From positions 14,873,228-14,937,227 of the forward strand of contig OY997595.1 of the NCBI GenBank assembly GCA_963921825.1: DNA of 64,000 nucleotides, in the 5' to 3' direction. A model generated the notes under the pieces. The model had not been told where the DNA came from. It worked only from the letters and a program-made list of their open reading frames with translations, and did not search any database. Below, piece by piece: positions 47,665 through 59,364 of the stretch; the stretch's first letter is position 1, and each line of letters opens with the position of its first letter. Source of the DNA: Erodium maritimum (lineage: Eukaryota > Streptophyta > Magnoliopsida > Geraniales > Geraniaceae). Both the position numbers and the translations under genes were made by a program.

Positions 47665-48984
47665 TTACATACGAGAACTCAACAGTAACCCTGAAACACT
47701 GACATCCACCGAGGAAACGAAGGAGAGCAACTCCGGGTTCTGCTCGAAAGCGGCCATGTCCTGTTCCTCTAGAGTCACCCACGCTTCAATCCCATCACCA
47801 ACTCTCGTCTCCATCAACATCACAACATTCTTAAAATCCAACCCAGCGCTGCTCACCCAAACAGGCCTCCCCCACCCGAAATCGGTTCCATACAGCTCAA
47901 ACTTCCCCAAACTCGTGAACCTGTATATCTCCACCTCTCGCACCATTAGCTCCCCAAGCTCCTTCAGCGTCTCACACAGCACCGTAAGCCCATCTTCACC
48001 CTGCATCTTCCCCACATGTTCCTTATCCAATTTCTTCACCGATTGCCTGATCTGATTCACCAACTCCTCCATCTTCACCTCACCATCATCACTCATTGCT
48101 TCAGCCGATGATGCCACCGAGAGCCAGAGGAGGTTCCCGGATGCGTAATCGGGAAGTGGCGGGTCCATCCGGGTGCGCAAGTTCACAGTTTGTGTCAAGA
48201 CCGAGCCTGATTTGGCCTTGGAAACATCCATGGCACACTTCCAGATCAGAGCCGATAGGGCCTCAACGCGGCTCGGGCGGTGCTGCAGAGCTCTGTTCCT
48301 CAAGGAGGCGATCTGGGTTCCGTCAAAAACGAATCTTTTTGTCCTGCACTTGGCCTTTGGTATGTCTAACGCCGGGAACATCCCGGTGAGGTCTCTGGGA
48401 GGGAAGAGGAAAGGGCCGAGGAAGAGCGGCGCGTGGGACTCACCGGAGCCCCTGGCGAGTGCAGCCCACGTGGTCATGAGGGAAGTGAATGTGATCCCAT
48501 CGACAATCTTGTGCAATACGCATATCCCGATTGCTATTCCTCCGCATTTGAAGGCATTGGCCTGAACAGCCAATTGGGCTTTATGATCAGGGGATGAGTA
48601 TTTGGACTCGGAGACATGGTAATCATGGGGAAGAAGCTGGTCCAGGACATGAACTTCGGGGTGTTTAAGGATGTCTGAGAGTGGGCAGTCCACTCTGGCC
48701 TCCAAGAACTCTGCCCCCTCGTCGTTGCAGTCGATGAAGAGGTTGTCTCTGACCCTTCCTGCAAGTGGGTAGAATCCATTTAAGGTTGCTGACAAGGATG
48801 TCTTGAGCTGGTTGATTCTGGATGTGGGATCATTGGAATCAGTATAGTAGAAAATCAAGGGGACATATGCTGGAGGGGAGAGCTGGTCCAGGAGTGAGAG
48901 CTTAAAGGTTTTGAGACCAGGAGGAGTTGGGGTGGCTGGTTTGATGAACTCTCTGGATTTCATCTCAATCTTCACCATCTTCAC
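47665..48984 (-). CDS. BAHD-family acyltransferase (439 aa)
   Basis: BAHD enzymes move acyl groups from CoA thioesters to alcohol or amine acceptors in plant specialised metabolism, in the cytosol. The single-exon frame has the catalytic HxxxD motif HKIVD (residues 158-162) and the structural DFGWG motif (368-372), plus typical blocks such as GFYPLAGRVR (70-79), AIGICVLHKIVDG, and VNLRTRMDPPLP (267-278). Length matches the family (430-460). The layout resembles vinorine-synthase-like (clade III) acyltransferases that often acetylate alkaloids or terpenoids; the actual substrate cannot be read from sequence. Both motifs and the frame are intact, so it should be functional. In-frame Met at residues 3 and 8 are alternative starts. 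It lies between two ORF1-only LINEs. Confidence 0.93.
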   Translation of the reverse strand: MKMVKIEMKSREFIKPATPTPPGLKTFKLSLLDQLSPPAYVPLIFYYTDSNDPTSRINQLKTSLSATLNGFYPLAGRVRDNLFIDCNDEGAEFLEARVDCPLSDILKHPEVHVLDQLLPHDYHVSESKYSSPDHKAQLAVQANAFKCGGIAIGICVLHKIVDGITFTSLMTTWAALARGSGESHAPLFLGPFLFPPRDLTGMFPALDIPKAKCRTKRFVFDGTQIASLRNRALQHRPSRVEALSALIWKCAMDVSKAKSGSVLTQTVNLRTRMDPPLPDYASGNLLWLSVASSAEAMSDDGEVKMEELVNQIRQSVKKLDKEHVGKMQGEDGLTVLCETLKELGELMVREVEIYRFTSLGKFELYGTDFGWGRPVWVSSAGLDFKNVVMLMETRVGDGIEAWVTLEEQDMAAFEQNPELLSFVSSVDVSVSGLLLSSRM

Positions 48985-49333
48985 AACAACTTGGTTTTTC
49001 AGAGATTGAAAATCTTGTGAGTTTAGTTCATAACTTGCATGATAGTTATGAGCATTGTGGATCTGGTTGATGCTTCCAAGGCTTGCTTATGCGAAGATAA
49101 TATAAGGTCATTGGTAAATCTATTCCATGAACAAGAACATAACTCCAATCTAAAAAACAAGAAAATAACATTAAGAAAAAGAAACACATTAACAATGTTT
49201 TGTCGTCTTGATTTTGATTGTTATCATCGAAACAACAAGGAATTGACAGCAATTTTAGTTGGGAATCTCGGGCGAAGAACTTTTAGGTGAGGTGGAAACA
49301 TGAGTGTAAATATACACAACTTCAAATTGGATT
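48985..49333. promoter_or_regulatory. upstream region of the BAHD gene, cut short by a LINE
   Basis: Only about 350 bp of upstream sequence remain before the LINE insertion at 49348. No sure TATA box was identified; TGTATATTTACAC (minus strand, near 49305-49317) is a weak candidate. Confidence 0.3.
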
Positions 49334-49347
49334 AATCTTTTAAATTA

Positions 49348-51562
49348 AGTAAATATTCGTAGAACCCTAGGGTTACACTCTGAACCGCAAAGGTTTCTCT
49401 CCCTTTTCACACCGCTACCCGAGCTCAGCCACCCATTTCCATGGCCTTCGATCACTCTCACTCACCACAGCCACGACAGGAGAACCTCACCTCTCCCCAG
49501 TTTCTACTTGCCATGAACTTCTCTCCATTCGATATCTCTCCGGCGCCGACCAAAGCAGAGACTAAACCGATCTACGCTCAACCGTTTGACACCTCTCGGC
49601 GCCGACCAAACCAGCTTCCACTCCGATCCAAACACAGCCGAGCGCTTCTACCATACATGTTCTCAAGGAGCCTCGACCTGTGGATAAGGCGAAAGCAACA
49701 GCTTGGATGGCGCTTCGTCGCCCCCACACCGAAGCTGGTCGGAGTTTATCCCGACTGCGAGATGCACAAGAACCTCTGAATACCTTGCCTCTTGTTCTGG
49801 CGGATCCAGCCAGGTTTTTTCCAGATCCGACCGAGTATGTTGCAAATCCGGTCGGATTATCAACAACGCCAACCAGACCCGTTGCAAGGCCGACCAAAAA
49901 TATGACAAAACGCTATGAGCCGGTACCGGATTGCGAGGACGAGGACGAGATCTTGGACATCCTGATGGAAGATATTTCGGCGGCGGCCAACAGTCGGTAT
50001 CTCTTTTCCCTCGCGGGATGGGTCGCCGGAGTGGGGCGTCACAATCAAAATGCTTTCTACGGCCTTATGCTTCAACACTGGAAGGTGAACGGTCTCCATG
50101 TCGAATATTTATCGAAAGAAATGGTAGGATTCCATTTCCCGTCCCGAGCAACCATGGATGATATCCGCCATCGTGGACCCTGGGGTTTCAAAGGATACCC
50201 GGTGCTGCTAACTCCGCTCCAGGCTTGTAAGCAACCCAGCGACATCAACTTCGGCTCTATGGAAATTAGGGTTCGAGCTCTGAATGTCCCAGGGGATGCC
50301 CGAAATCCCAAAGTTCGTGACTTAATTGCGTTCTACATGGGATCTCAGGTAACTACTTCCCCAATCACTTCTGTACGACGCCATCTGTTACACAGACATA
50401 TTCGTCTTCGTTTTCCTAGAAACACTTAGTCTTCACTAGTTGAGTTACAGTACGAAAGGCTACCGTATTTTTGTACCCAATGTGGTAGACTGACACATCG
50501 GATACCTGATTGTACGGCCCACCTCCCCGGAAATGGTCGGGAGGAAATTCGTTATGATAACTCCATCAGGGTACCTAAACACCTGGATGTGGATCGCCTG
50601 CTTAATAAAGTTTGGAAGCCCCCAAAAGTTATTGGGGACTCTTCATTCGATGACCTCCTGACATGCCTTACAGTGAATCCGAGTCGGAGGACTAAGGAGG
50701 ACTCCCGGGAAGGTACCAGCAGAACCTTTGTGATACCTATTACAAGACCTCAGACTCTACACAGAAATGAGAATATTAGATCGAAGTTTGACAATGGCTA
50801 AAGATACCCTGGAGTGGGCAATGTCAAATCTGCAAGGGGAGCCTCCAAGAGAACTAGGGGGACAACTGGGTATCACAAAGCCTGACAACCTAGCTAATAT
50901 TCCAAATGCTGGGAGCGGGTCTTGCCCAGACTTATATGCAGATGATCGAAACCTGAAATCAGAGAAACAGAAGGAACCTTAGGGCCAATCTGGAGGTGCA
51001 GGCCCCATCAGATTAAAGGCGATGAAGGACAAGACAAAGAGTAGGAGCGACCAACTGTATGCCAAACCTACTTGCATGAAAAAAGTTCTGGAGCTGTCAG
51101 ACATCATCCATCGGGAACACAAACCAGGGGAGGAGCATACTACACATGTGGAGGCAATAAAACCTCCTTCGCAGGAATGAGAAGACCCGGCGAGGGTGGG
51201 GGACTCAGATTCTGGCCTATACCCACAGACCCAGGACTGCCAGTACTGAGAGGTCTCGGGAAATCCGCAATCACATCTCATTATCCCTGCTTATTTTATG
51301 GTTTTCATGTTGTTAGGTTGGGATATTTATTTCGATTCATTTGTTGGACAATTTTCATTATGTTCTGTTGTTTTGAGATGCTGGTAAGGGGATGTCGTGA
51401 GTTAGTGTATACGATCAAAAGTAGACTATTTCTACGGGTCCATGAGCGTTGGGCAACGGTCGACCCGGACAAATATCTGGAACCCATGACTTTTACACCC
51501 TATTTTTTATGATTTTTTGTTCACGGTAATGTACTTCCCCAGTACTCATTTCAAAAAAAAAA
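49348..51562 (+). mobile_element. ORF1-only LINE derivative with 14-bp target duplication
   Basis: AATCTTTTAAATTA occurs at 49334-49347 and 51563-51576, immediately outside the element, which ends in an A-tail of about 12 bases (51553-51564). Inside are a leader, ORF1 and a 3' UTR; there is no endonuclease or reverse transcriptase. Confidence 0.88.
49441..50801 (+). pseudogene. LINE ORF1 (DUF4283 plus CCHC knuckle), nearly intact
   Basis: The N-terminal part (49441-49779) is in one frame and the rest (49680-50801) in another, so one frame change lies near 49700-49770. The main frame has a DUF4283-like domain (YLFSLAGWVAGVGRHNQN; RPWGFKGY-like PWGFKGYPVLLTPL; MEIRVRALNVPGDARN), then one TAG at 50427-50429. 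It then continues in frame to the knuckle CTQCGRLTHRIPDC (near 50480-50520) and a basic tail. One frame change and one stop are the only visible lesions. The start ATG at 49441 is inferred. Confidence 0.8.
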
Positions 51563-51576
51563 AATCTTTTAAATTA

Positions 51577-52051
51577 TATAATGAGTCTGATATATAACAG
51601 AACATTGACTAAATAAAATATTTGAAGTAAAAGAGAAAGAAAAAAAGGAATAAATTACAATCAAATTATCACAATGCATAGCTCCCATGTGGCCATGTGT
51701 AACGTGTTATGGAGTATTTTGCATGTGCTAGGTAGGCTGAATTGTCCTTCTATGTATATTAAAGCACGTGTTATTTCTGTAATTAATTTCTAAACAACCC
51801 CATTGACTTTTCATAATCATGATTTAAACGTTCTATCGCTTTCATAAAATGCAATGTATATAGAGTGTAAAGTCAACTCATAAATCTTAAACTGTAAGAC
51901 CAAATTGAAAGTAATTATATTGAAACAAATTATGGATACAATTCATATTAATTAGTACTAGTGCGATTAGATTTAGAGCAATTAATTACGACATATAGGC
52001 AAGTAAAAGAGAAAAGGAGAACTCGTAGTAAGAGTTAGATTGAAATCTGAA
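51577..52051. other. 3' flank, no gene seen
   Basis: AT-rich spacer; includes the probable 3' UTR of the small gene at 52052. Confidence 0.4.
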
Positions 52052-52270
52052 TTAAGAATAGTGATTAGGGGTGCAAGCAATGCAAGCGAGGAAAAGAATG
52101 GCTGAGGAAGCGCCGTCTTCTTCGAGGTTGGAGGAGCTTCTCTTGAACCTTATTGTTTTGCTTTTGTTGCAGAACTGTATCTGATTCTTCTTCTCCAGCT
52201 GATGTTGTCCGTTGAGCTGCTTCTCTTGCTGCTGCTTCATCTTCATAGCTTCTTCTACTTTGGACACCAT
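52052..52270 (-). CDS. small conserved plant protein, 72 aa, function unknown
   Basis: The frame from ATG 52268-52270 encodes a Lys/Gln-rich N-terminal half (about residues 1-40), a basic Ser stretch, and the C-terminal block NLEEDGASSAILFLACIAC. I recall a similar C-terminal block from small uncharacterised plant proteins, but cannot check this. The ATG is chosen because a TATA box (52345-52352) lies about 75 bp upstream, leaving a leader of about 45 nt with the ATG in AAAATGGTG context. The hydrophobic ending could be a short membrane or binding segment. No intron is needed. It appears intact. Confidence 0.65.
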   Translation of the reverse strand: MVSKVEEAMKMKQQQEKQLNGQHQLEKKNQIQFCNKSKTIRFKRSSSNLEEDGASSAILFLACIACTPNHYS

Positions 52271-52344
52271 TTTTGTGTTAACGGATTTGGAGCTTGTTAT
52301 TGTGCTTGTGCGTGAGTGTGAAACATGTATGAGTCTCCCTCTCC

Positions 52345-52352
52345 TTTTTATA
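52345..52352 (-). promoter_or_regulatory. TATA box of the 72-aa protein gene
   Basis: On the minus strand TCTATAAAAAGGAG sits 75 bp before the ATG at 52270, which predicts a transcription start near 52315. Confidence 0.65.
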
Positions 52353-52763
52353 GACTCACTTGTACGAAATTGCCCTTGCTTCCTACCCAAACTTCCTTTG
52401 TTCAACTATTAAAAGTGTTTCCCCTTATTTTTATTTGGCGTGGACGAATACAAAAGTTAACGTACACTGAATTTTGACTCAGTACATGAACCTTAGTTCA
52501 TATTCTTGTAACAGTATCAAATTGGCCGGTATTATATTTTGTTGGTTAATAATAAACAGACGCAGTGCTCCGATTCTAGGATTTCCCTAATCATGTTCGG
52601 GTCATACTGATGTATAGGCGCCTGCTCTTGTTTTGCTTTAACTTCGGGCGAGTGGTGCATGAATGTGGCACCCCAATACCCGACATGCCACGGTTTGACA
52701 CGTCTCTAGCTGTAGATGGGAACTCAAAATTCGGTCATCACTTCAGTAAAAATTGGAAAGCAC

Positions 52764-53237
52764 CTAGATTTGGTCATCACTGGTAGTCCTTACAGGCTTC
52801 TCTCCCCTCCCACCAAAAAGCTCGTCCATGACAGCACACGTCATGCCTAATACGCTAGTACATTCTTGAATCCACATGCTTACCTCGTCCCCTAAACCTA
52901 TAGGGTGGTCTCCCACCGTTGCATCCATCGCCTCATTGATTTTGACAAGGACGGTGGTGGCTCTGGTGACAGAAGAGGAGTTTGCAGCGCCTTTTGTGGC
53001 ACCAGAGGAGGTGGTGCGTGGCGACGGTTCCGGTGGCAGATGAAGAGGTGGTGTCAATGACGGCTATGTTGGTAAAGATTGCAAGGATGAGTGTGGATCT
53101 ACTAACAAATGAGGAGGTGGCGGTAGTGGCGACAAAGGCGGTGGCACTTGTGACTGTTGAGACGGTGGCTCAGGAGTCAGAACCGGCGACACTAGTGGTG
53201 GCCTATGGGTCAGCAGGGGGGACACATATTTCGCCAT
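52764..53237 (-). pseudogene. Pro/Ser-rich open frame with one internal stop (unrecognised)
   Basis: From an ATG at 53235-53237 a frame rich in Pro, Ser and Thr runs to 52764 with a single TAG near 53060. The last 60 residues are not Pro-rich (IGLGDEVSMWIQECTSVLG). A second Pro-rich frame lies just upstream at 53244-53531. I recognise no domain. It may be a decayed gene or compositionally open DNA. Confidence 0.3.
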
Positions 53238-53559
53238 GGGGAGTTAGGGTCGGGAACAGAGAGAAGCATGGCCTTTAATGCGATTGAATCTCGCAGACTT
53301 ATAAATTGCGGTGGAGGCAACTAAGGGAATGTGGTGGTGGTAGTGACGAGACAACAGCTTGGAGGACGATGGTATTGGGGCCAACGACATTGGAGACGAA
53401 AGGGAAGGCAGAGGAGGAGGCAATACATGAGGAGGAGGAGGAGAAAGCCGAGGTGTCTTCTTCCTTGGTCGCGACGACTTAACAAAGTCTGTCGATTGAG
53501 TTGAAGGAATGGTTCCAAGAAACTCGAACAAGGAATCTGTGTGGGGGCTTCGGTGAGGA

Positions 53560-53930
53560 GAATTATGATAAATAAAGAAGAAAGGAAGGAAGAGATATTA
53601 TTGTGATTATCATAGAGTTGTAGAGGAGAAAAAAGGGGACAAATGTAAAGAGAAAAGAAAAGAAACCCTAGAGGTTACATTTTTTTTTTGATTTTTTTTT
53701 GTTGAAAGTGGTTCTCTTAAAAAACGTGTAATAAATTTTCTTTTCAATATAATAAATATAAAAAAGTTCATTTTGTTAAAATTAATAACAATGACGGAAT
53801 AGTCTATTAAAAAATAAATATTCTATTTTTATCATGTGCTATAAACATGAAACATCTCTTCCCCAAAATAGTAAGAGTTAGGCAAATCATAAACGTACAA
53901 AAAAAGCTCTCGTCTACCCTAACCACCAGG
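53560..53930. other. AT-rich spacer, no gene seen
   Basis: No coding or RNA signal. The LTR begins somewhere near the right end of this stretch. Confidence 0.35.
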
Positions 53931-56668
53931 TGTCGCCGTCGTCGTCAATCCGTTCGCCGTCACGTAGTCGCTGGTCGATCCCGGTAGAACCGGTGAATCC
54001 TAGCTAAGTTTGACTTTCGGCCGGAAAAGTCAACCGATGACTCGGAAAGTCATTCGGGACCTTTCCGGGGCCCAAAAATCTTATTCATTAGCACGGTTAG
54101 CTTAGTTGGGTCGTTTCCTTCAGTTTGACTGTAATATTGTTAAAGTCAACTGTCGGTCAAACTTGGGCTTACTATCGGTTGTTTTTCGATAAATCTTGGA
54201 AAGCTGGAAATTTATTAAGTAGGAGTGACCACACATGACACTTGTCATGCTTGGCTTGGAGGATGAGAGTAGGGGATTCAAATGACCCTCATACCCTCCC
54301 AAGTTACCTTTAAAGGGATAAGACCTTAAGGGCTTTTGAGTAAATTGACATTTTAGGTCATTTAAAGGAAAGGGAACAACAATTCAGCCTATTTCCTCTT
54401 GTTGCAGCCGAAAATCACAAGGAGAGAGGAGGGGAGGAGCTCATTTCTTGAGGAAGAAGATAGAGAAGAAAGCTTGGATTTTGGAGCTTGTTCTTGGTCC
54501 ATTTGCCTTCATTTTCACTTCATCTTCTCCATCTCAACTACCTAGAGGTAAAGATACTCTCAACTCTCCATTTCTTCCACTTCCAATCCTTGGGTTTTGT
54601 GGGTTTTGGCTTAAAAGTTGAAGAACTTGCTTATTTGATTGTTGCTTGGAGAAGAAGTAGTGAAGTAGGTTGTTGGATTGTGTTTTTGGTTGAAGTTTGA
54701 TGAACCCATTGAGGGTGTAGCTGCTGGGTATCTTTGGTTGAATATTTTGGAGCTAAGGGAGTTTAGAAATGGAGTTTGTGTTGAGATTTTCGTGAAATTC
54801 GAGTTGAGGAAGAAAGGGGAAGGAGCTGGTCAGGTCTGATACGGAAGCTGACCCGGACCGGGCTAGGTGCCGGCACGGCATGCCGCACGGAACGGGCCTG
54901 GTACCGGCACGGCACACGGCACGGAACGGACGGGAGTCCGGCACGGTACCTGACACGGTCCGTGTCGCTCTCCGGGCCGGTCTGTGACGCGCTCCGCGCT
55001 GGATTCCGGGCCGGCCTGTGATATGGTCCGTGCCATGTTCCGGCACGGCTAGCCACACGGTCCGTATGGCATTCCGGATCAGACCCCTAGAGCCCAAAAC
55101 CCTTCCTTTTAGCTCAATTTGATTCCCACACTTCCTCTTCAAACCTTGATCCATTTCTGAACATTGTTGTGTGTTTTGAGGAGAAGAACACTTTGTTGAG
55201 GAAACTAATTTGTGGTCTTTTGGTGGTTCAAAACCGTGGGACCAAGCTAGGAAAGAAGGAAGAACGTGGACACGAGTTAGAGGAGCAAAGATCACGTCGG
55301 GACCCGAGTGAAGAACGGAGTGGTGACCACCGGGCTTATCATCAGAGTGTGAGAGGAAGACCTCGAGGTAGGGAAAGTCTTAACCCTTCGTTTATGATGC
55401 TTAGTATGCATGTTAGGCTAATAAAATTGGAAAGGTCCTAGAAATGCCTATAGGATGAGAATAAATAGAATAATTGTCTTTCAATTACTAATAACCGGAA
55501 GTGTCTAGTGGTGAATGAATAGGATGCCAATCACTAGTGTAATCCGCTTTCAATACTTGGGAATTGTTTGTCTGGTAGAGGAGCCTTGGCAAAGCCCTCG
55601 GATTAGTTGCGTGTTAGGATCACATGCTTGGTTGTTTGGTTGCTTAGTGGATAGGCTAAAGAGTCTAATGGAACTAGTAGAATTGCTATGTGAATGCTCG
55701 ATTAAAGGTTTTTACGATTGGTTGATTAAACTCCTGCTTGATTGTTGATTGTATTTGAATGATTGATTGTATTTCCTTAAGTGGTTGCTTGGAGCATCGA
55801 GTATGACTGGTTGTACCGAGCGGTGCAATCAGGTGATCGATGCCCCGTTGGTTCGAGACTGGTAAGTGAACGGTAAGTTGTGATTGTGTGATTGATGTGC
55901 TGTGGTTATGTGATTCGTGTACTGTGTGTTGTGGTGAATTGGTGATGTGTGAGTTATGTGTGACAATGAATTGGTGGTTGTTGGGATTGGCTTGTTTCGT
56001 GTTTCGGTTTGAGTGCGTTATTCAATTATTAACTGATTATTATTGAACTGCCCAAGTGTATGCTTCCTAAGGGAGTAATACCTTGGATCCCGAGGACATA
56101 AAATCCTTTGGAGACGTTTATGAGAATCCCGATGATAAGCGCCCTGAAGGGTTGTTTCTGGTCGCCTCAATGTTATGCGTCTCCTCTGGATTTGAGGCAA
56201 AATCCGAGAGGACACATCATATGTGGATCGGAGGGTGGAGACTTCATGTGCCACGGCATTGGTTTGTTTACCTATTACCTGTGTTTTTTGAAATCTATCT
56301 TGTTGACTTGCTGTTGACTTTATTGAGTTTAAGGTCCACCTTGTTATGTGTTTTCCCTACTGAGCGCAAGCTCACCCCTATGAATTTACTGTTGTGTTTA
56401 CAGGCTTGATTGAGGAGTAGAAGCTCGGGAGCTTCTCGGTGTGGGTGCATTGTAGAGACTTCGTTCTTATCACTTTTCTGTTTTGAACAAACCTTGTGGA
56501 GGATTATTATTACACCCCTGGAGGGTTATTTGTGTTTTGAACTGAGTTTTGTGGATTTGAGTTTCTTATTGGAGATTTTCAGGAACTAGATGTCGAATTA
56601 TTGCCTTTTAATCATTTATTACTAGTCATGCCTCGAGTCCGGGCAAGAACCGGATTTGGGGCGTGACA
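53931..56668 (+). mobile_element. LTR of the same family as the solo LTR, plus strand
   Basis: The 3' end GAACCGGATTTGGGGCGTGACA-type terminus (to 56668) matches the ends at 6805 and 62511. The block CTACTGAGCG...CTCACCCC, then TTACAGG and the CTCGGGAGCTTCTCGG stretch (56360-56440), also matches in order. A GC-rich middle (54840-55080) corresponds to the repeat region of the solo LTR. The 5' end was not fixed; 53931 (TGTCGCC) is only a guess giving about 2.7 kb. No target duplication was found, and LINE sequence follows immediately. Confidence 0.7.
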
Positions 56669-59364
56669 CCGGAAGTTATCGACTTTGTCCGAACCGTAGT
56701 GGCAACGTGTACCATTGATCAGGACGTCAACAAAACCACTCTGATCTTGATTCCAAAAATCCGAGGAGCAAATAAGATTATAGAGCTGACGTCGATTGCC
56801 CTCTGCAATGTCATTTTTCGAATTCTCTCTAAAGTCCCGGCGAATCGTCTGAAACCACTCCTGGATCCGATTATATCCACAAACCAAGGAGCTTTCGTGC
56901 CGGGTCGACATATCCAGGATGATGTAATTATTTCCTATGAGATAATACATACCCTCAGGCGTAAGACACAAGGCCAAAGGGGATGTATGGCCTTGAAATT
57001 GGATATGAGCTAAGCCTATGATAGAGTGGAATGGTCCTTCCTTCTATCTATGATGGGGGCGTTTGGCTTTGATATGGGGTGGCGAGCCATGGTCCTAGCG
57101 TGCATGCGTTCTATCCAGTACACAGTGATCTCAGATGGGAAACATACGTCACCGTTCACCGCAGGGAGGGGAATCCGTCAAGGAGACCTGTTATCCCCCT
57201 ATCTCTTTTTATTCTGTATGGAGGGCATGTCTCGTATGCTTGGCCAAGCTGAGAGGGATGGAAAGATACATGGGGTCTCAGTGGCCAGAGGTGCGCCACT
57301 TGTCTCTCACATATTTTTCGTGGATAACTGTTATATTTTCTGTAGGGCGGACCCGGAGGAGGCGAACCATCTGAATCAGATCCTTCACACCTTTGGTACT
57401 CTGTCGGGTCAGGTCATCAACAAAGTCAAATCGTCCATTTTCTTCAGCACAAACACAACTATGGAAAACAGGACAACATGCTGTGGTATACTGGGGATAA
57501 AGGAAATCTCGGGTCCGACTACATACTTGGGGGTCCCCAACATGCTGGGACGACGGAAAGGACAGAGTCTCTAGTTTGTCTGTGACCGTATCGTGGCCAA
57601 TATTGGGACCTGGGATGGTCAGATGCTGTCTGCAGGGGGGGAAGGAGGTGATGATACGCTCAATCCTCCAAGCTATGCCAATCTATACGATGAGCGTATT
57701 CCTATTACCAAGGAAATCAATCAACAAGATTCATGTCGCACTAGCTCGGTACTGGTGGGTGGGCACCCCCAAAAGCATGAAACCGAATATATGGCAGGAC
57801 TGGGCAAAACTATGCAGGCCTAAGGAGGATGGTGGGATGGGCTTCAAGGACATGAGAGATGAACATTGCGATGCTGGCAAAAATGGGGTGGAAACTACTC
57901 ACCGAGCCAGATTGTTTGGTTGCCCGCGTTCTCAAGGCACGATATTTCCCGAAGGGTGACTTCCTCTCGGCTGAAGGAGGAAATGGACCCAGTCAGATCT
58001 GGACGGGGATACGGGCAACATATGTTCTACTTCGGCAGGGACTGATTCGGACAATTGGGGACGGTTGTTCCACAATGGTTGAAGGATCACCGTGGCTCAT
58101 GGGGAACACTCCGGTCATACCGCTCCATACATGTACCACCCCGGAACTGAAGGTATCGGATTTGGCTACGGATGATCATCAATGGGACGTACCAAAATTG
58201 CAACAAAATCTCCCCCCGACAATTGTTGATGACATATTACAGGTGCCCCACCTCTCCCCCGGCATATAGATAAATGAGCATGGAAGTTTAACATCCAGGG
58301 TGTATACTCGGTCAAGGAAGGATACATGGCACTATCTCGAGAGAATGGCCGGTGGCACGTCTCGGCAGGAACGACAACCTGGACGGGTATATGGGATTAG
58401 GACATTCAACCACGAATCAAGGTATTTCTCTGGCGAGCCTTGCCTGGCACCCTTCAAGTGGCGGTCAATCTCCAGACAAAATTTGTCCCGATACCGGAGA
58501 CGTGCCAGATGTGCCAGAATGCACAAGAGTCTACGGATCACCTCCTCCTTCATTGTCCTTTCGCCCGATCTATCCGGGATATGGCAATTATACCGGTTCT
58601 CATCCCCCCTTCCGCCACATTACACGACTGGTTAAATGCTCTATTTTTGATGCCCAATGCACTGCTACGAAGCAAAGCCTGCCTCTTCTTGTGGGAGATA
58701 TGGAAAGCGAGGAATGCTATGGTCTGGGACCAGACCTCGACCAAACCACATGATATCATAACCACGGTCCTCAGTAACCAATGCAGCTGGTCAAAAGCAC
58801 AGAATGGCCGCCCGAAACCCACTGTTCTTCCCCACTACACACAAAAAAGATGGAGCCCACCGCCCCTCATTGGCTTATGATCAATGTGGACGGTGCGACG
58901 TTTGCGGACTTGGGACAATTTGGATGGAGCTGGATCTGTCGGACACACACAGGGGGGGGGGGGTCCGGGAAGGGAGAAATGTTTATGGGAGCGACTTGTC
59001 AAGCCCCGAATATGCTGAGGCCATGGCAATTTGGCAAGCCCTGGAATGGATCCAAGTATCGCATTCCTCCAGGGTCACTATTCAGAGTGATGCCCAGTAC
59101 CTAGTGCATCTGATCCAAGGAACACATCAAGTGTTCTCCCCTTTGGTCCGGCTGGTAGACGACTGCCGGACCCTGTTAGCTACTCTCGAGGATGTTAAAC
59201 TCGAGTATATCTAGGTCAGCGAACAGTGCGGCCCACTGGCTTGCCCGAGAAGCCCGTTCTTCGCCTGTCCTTGTGTGGTCCGATTTTACTATTCCGACCG
59301 ACATTTATGTCTATCTTACTTCATTTCAAATAATAGAAGTTCGACCTTTTGCTTCAAAAAAAAT
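56669..59364 (+). pseudogene. 5'-truncated LINE ORF2: reverse transcriptase and RNase H
   Basis: Starting at PEVIDFVR the sequence reads plant L1-like ORF2. Blocks in order are LILIPKI, LCNVIFRILSKV, NQGAFVPGRHIQDDVI, KLDMS then TAA (57011-57013) AYDRVEW, GIRQGDLLSPYLF, HIFFVDN (57308-57328), TYLGVP, and WKLLTEPDCLVARVLKARYFP. A zinc-binding region CQMCQNAQESTDHLLLHC follows near 58510, then an RNase H part with EAMAIWQALEWI and IQSDAQYLVHLI (59020-59110). An A-run at 59357-59364 ends it. The RT active-site FADD is FVDN, so a catalytic Asp is lost. Several stops and frame changes break the frame. The endonuclease part is missing. Confidence 0.88.

Noticed and set aside
48096..48565. Plus-strand frames of 97-130 codons
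   Set aside because: They are antisense shadows of the BAHD acyltransferase.
52560..52720. TGGCACCCCAATACCCGACATGCC stretch considered as an LTR end
   Set aside because: It does not match the LTR ends found elsewhere, and no TG...CA pair or target duplication could be set.
54753..55295. 180-codon Arg/Pro-rich minus-strand frame
   Set aside because: It comes from a GC-rich repeat (CCGGCACGG-type units) inside the LTR.
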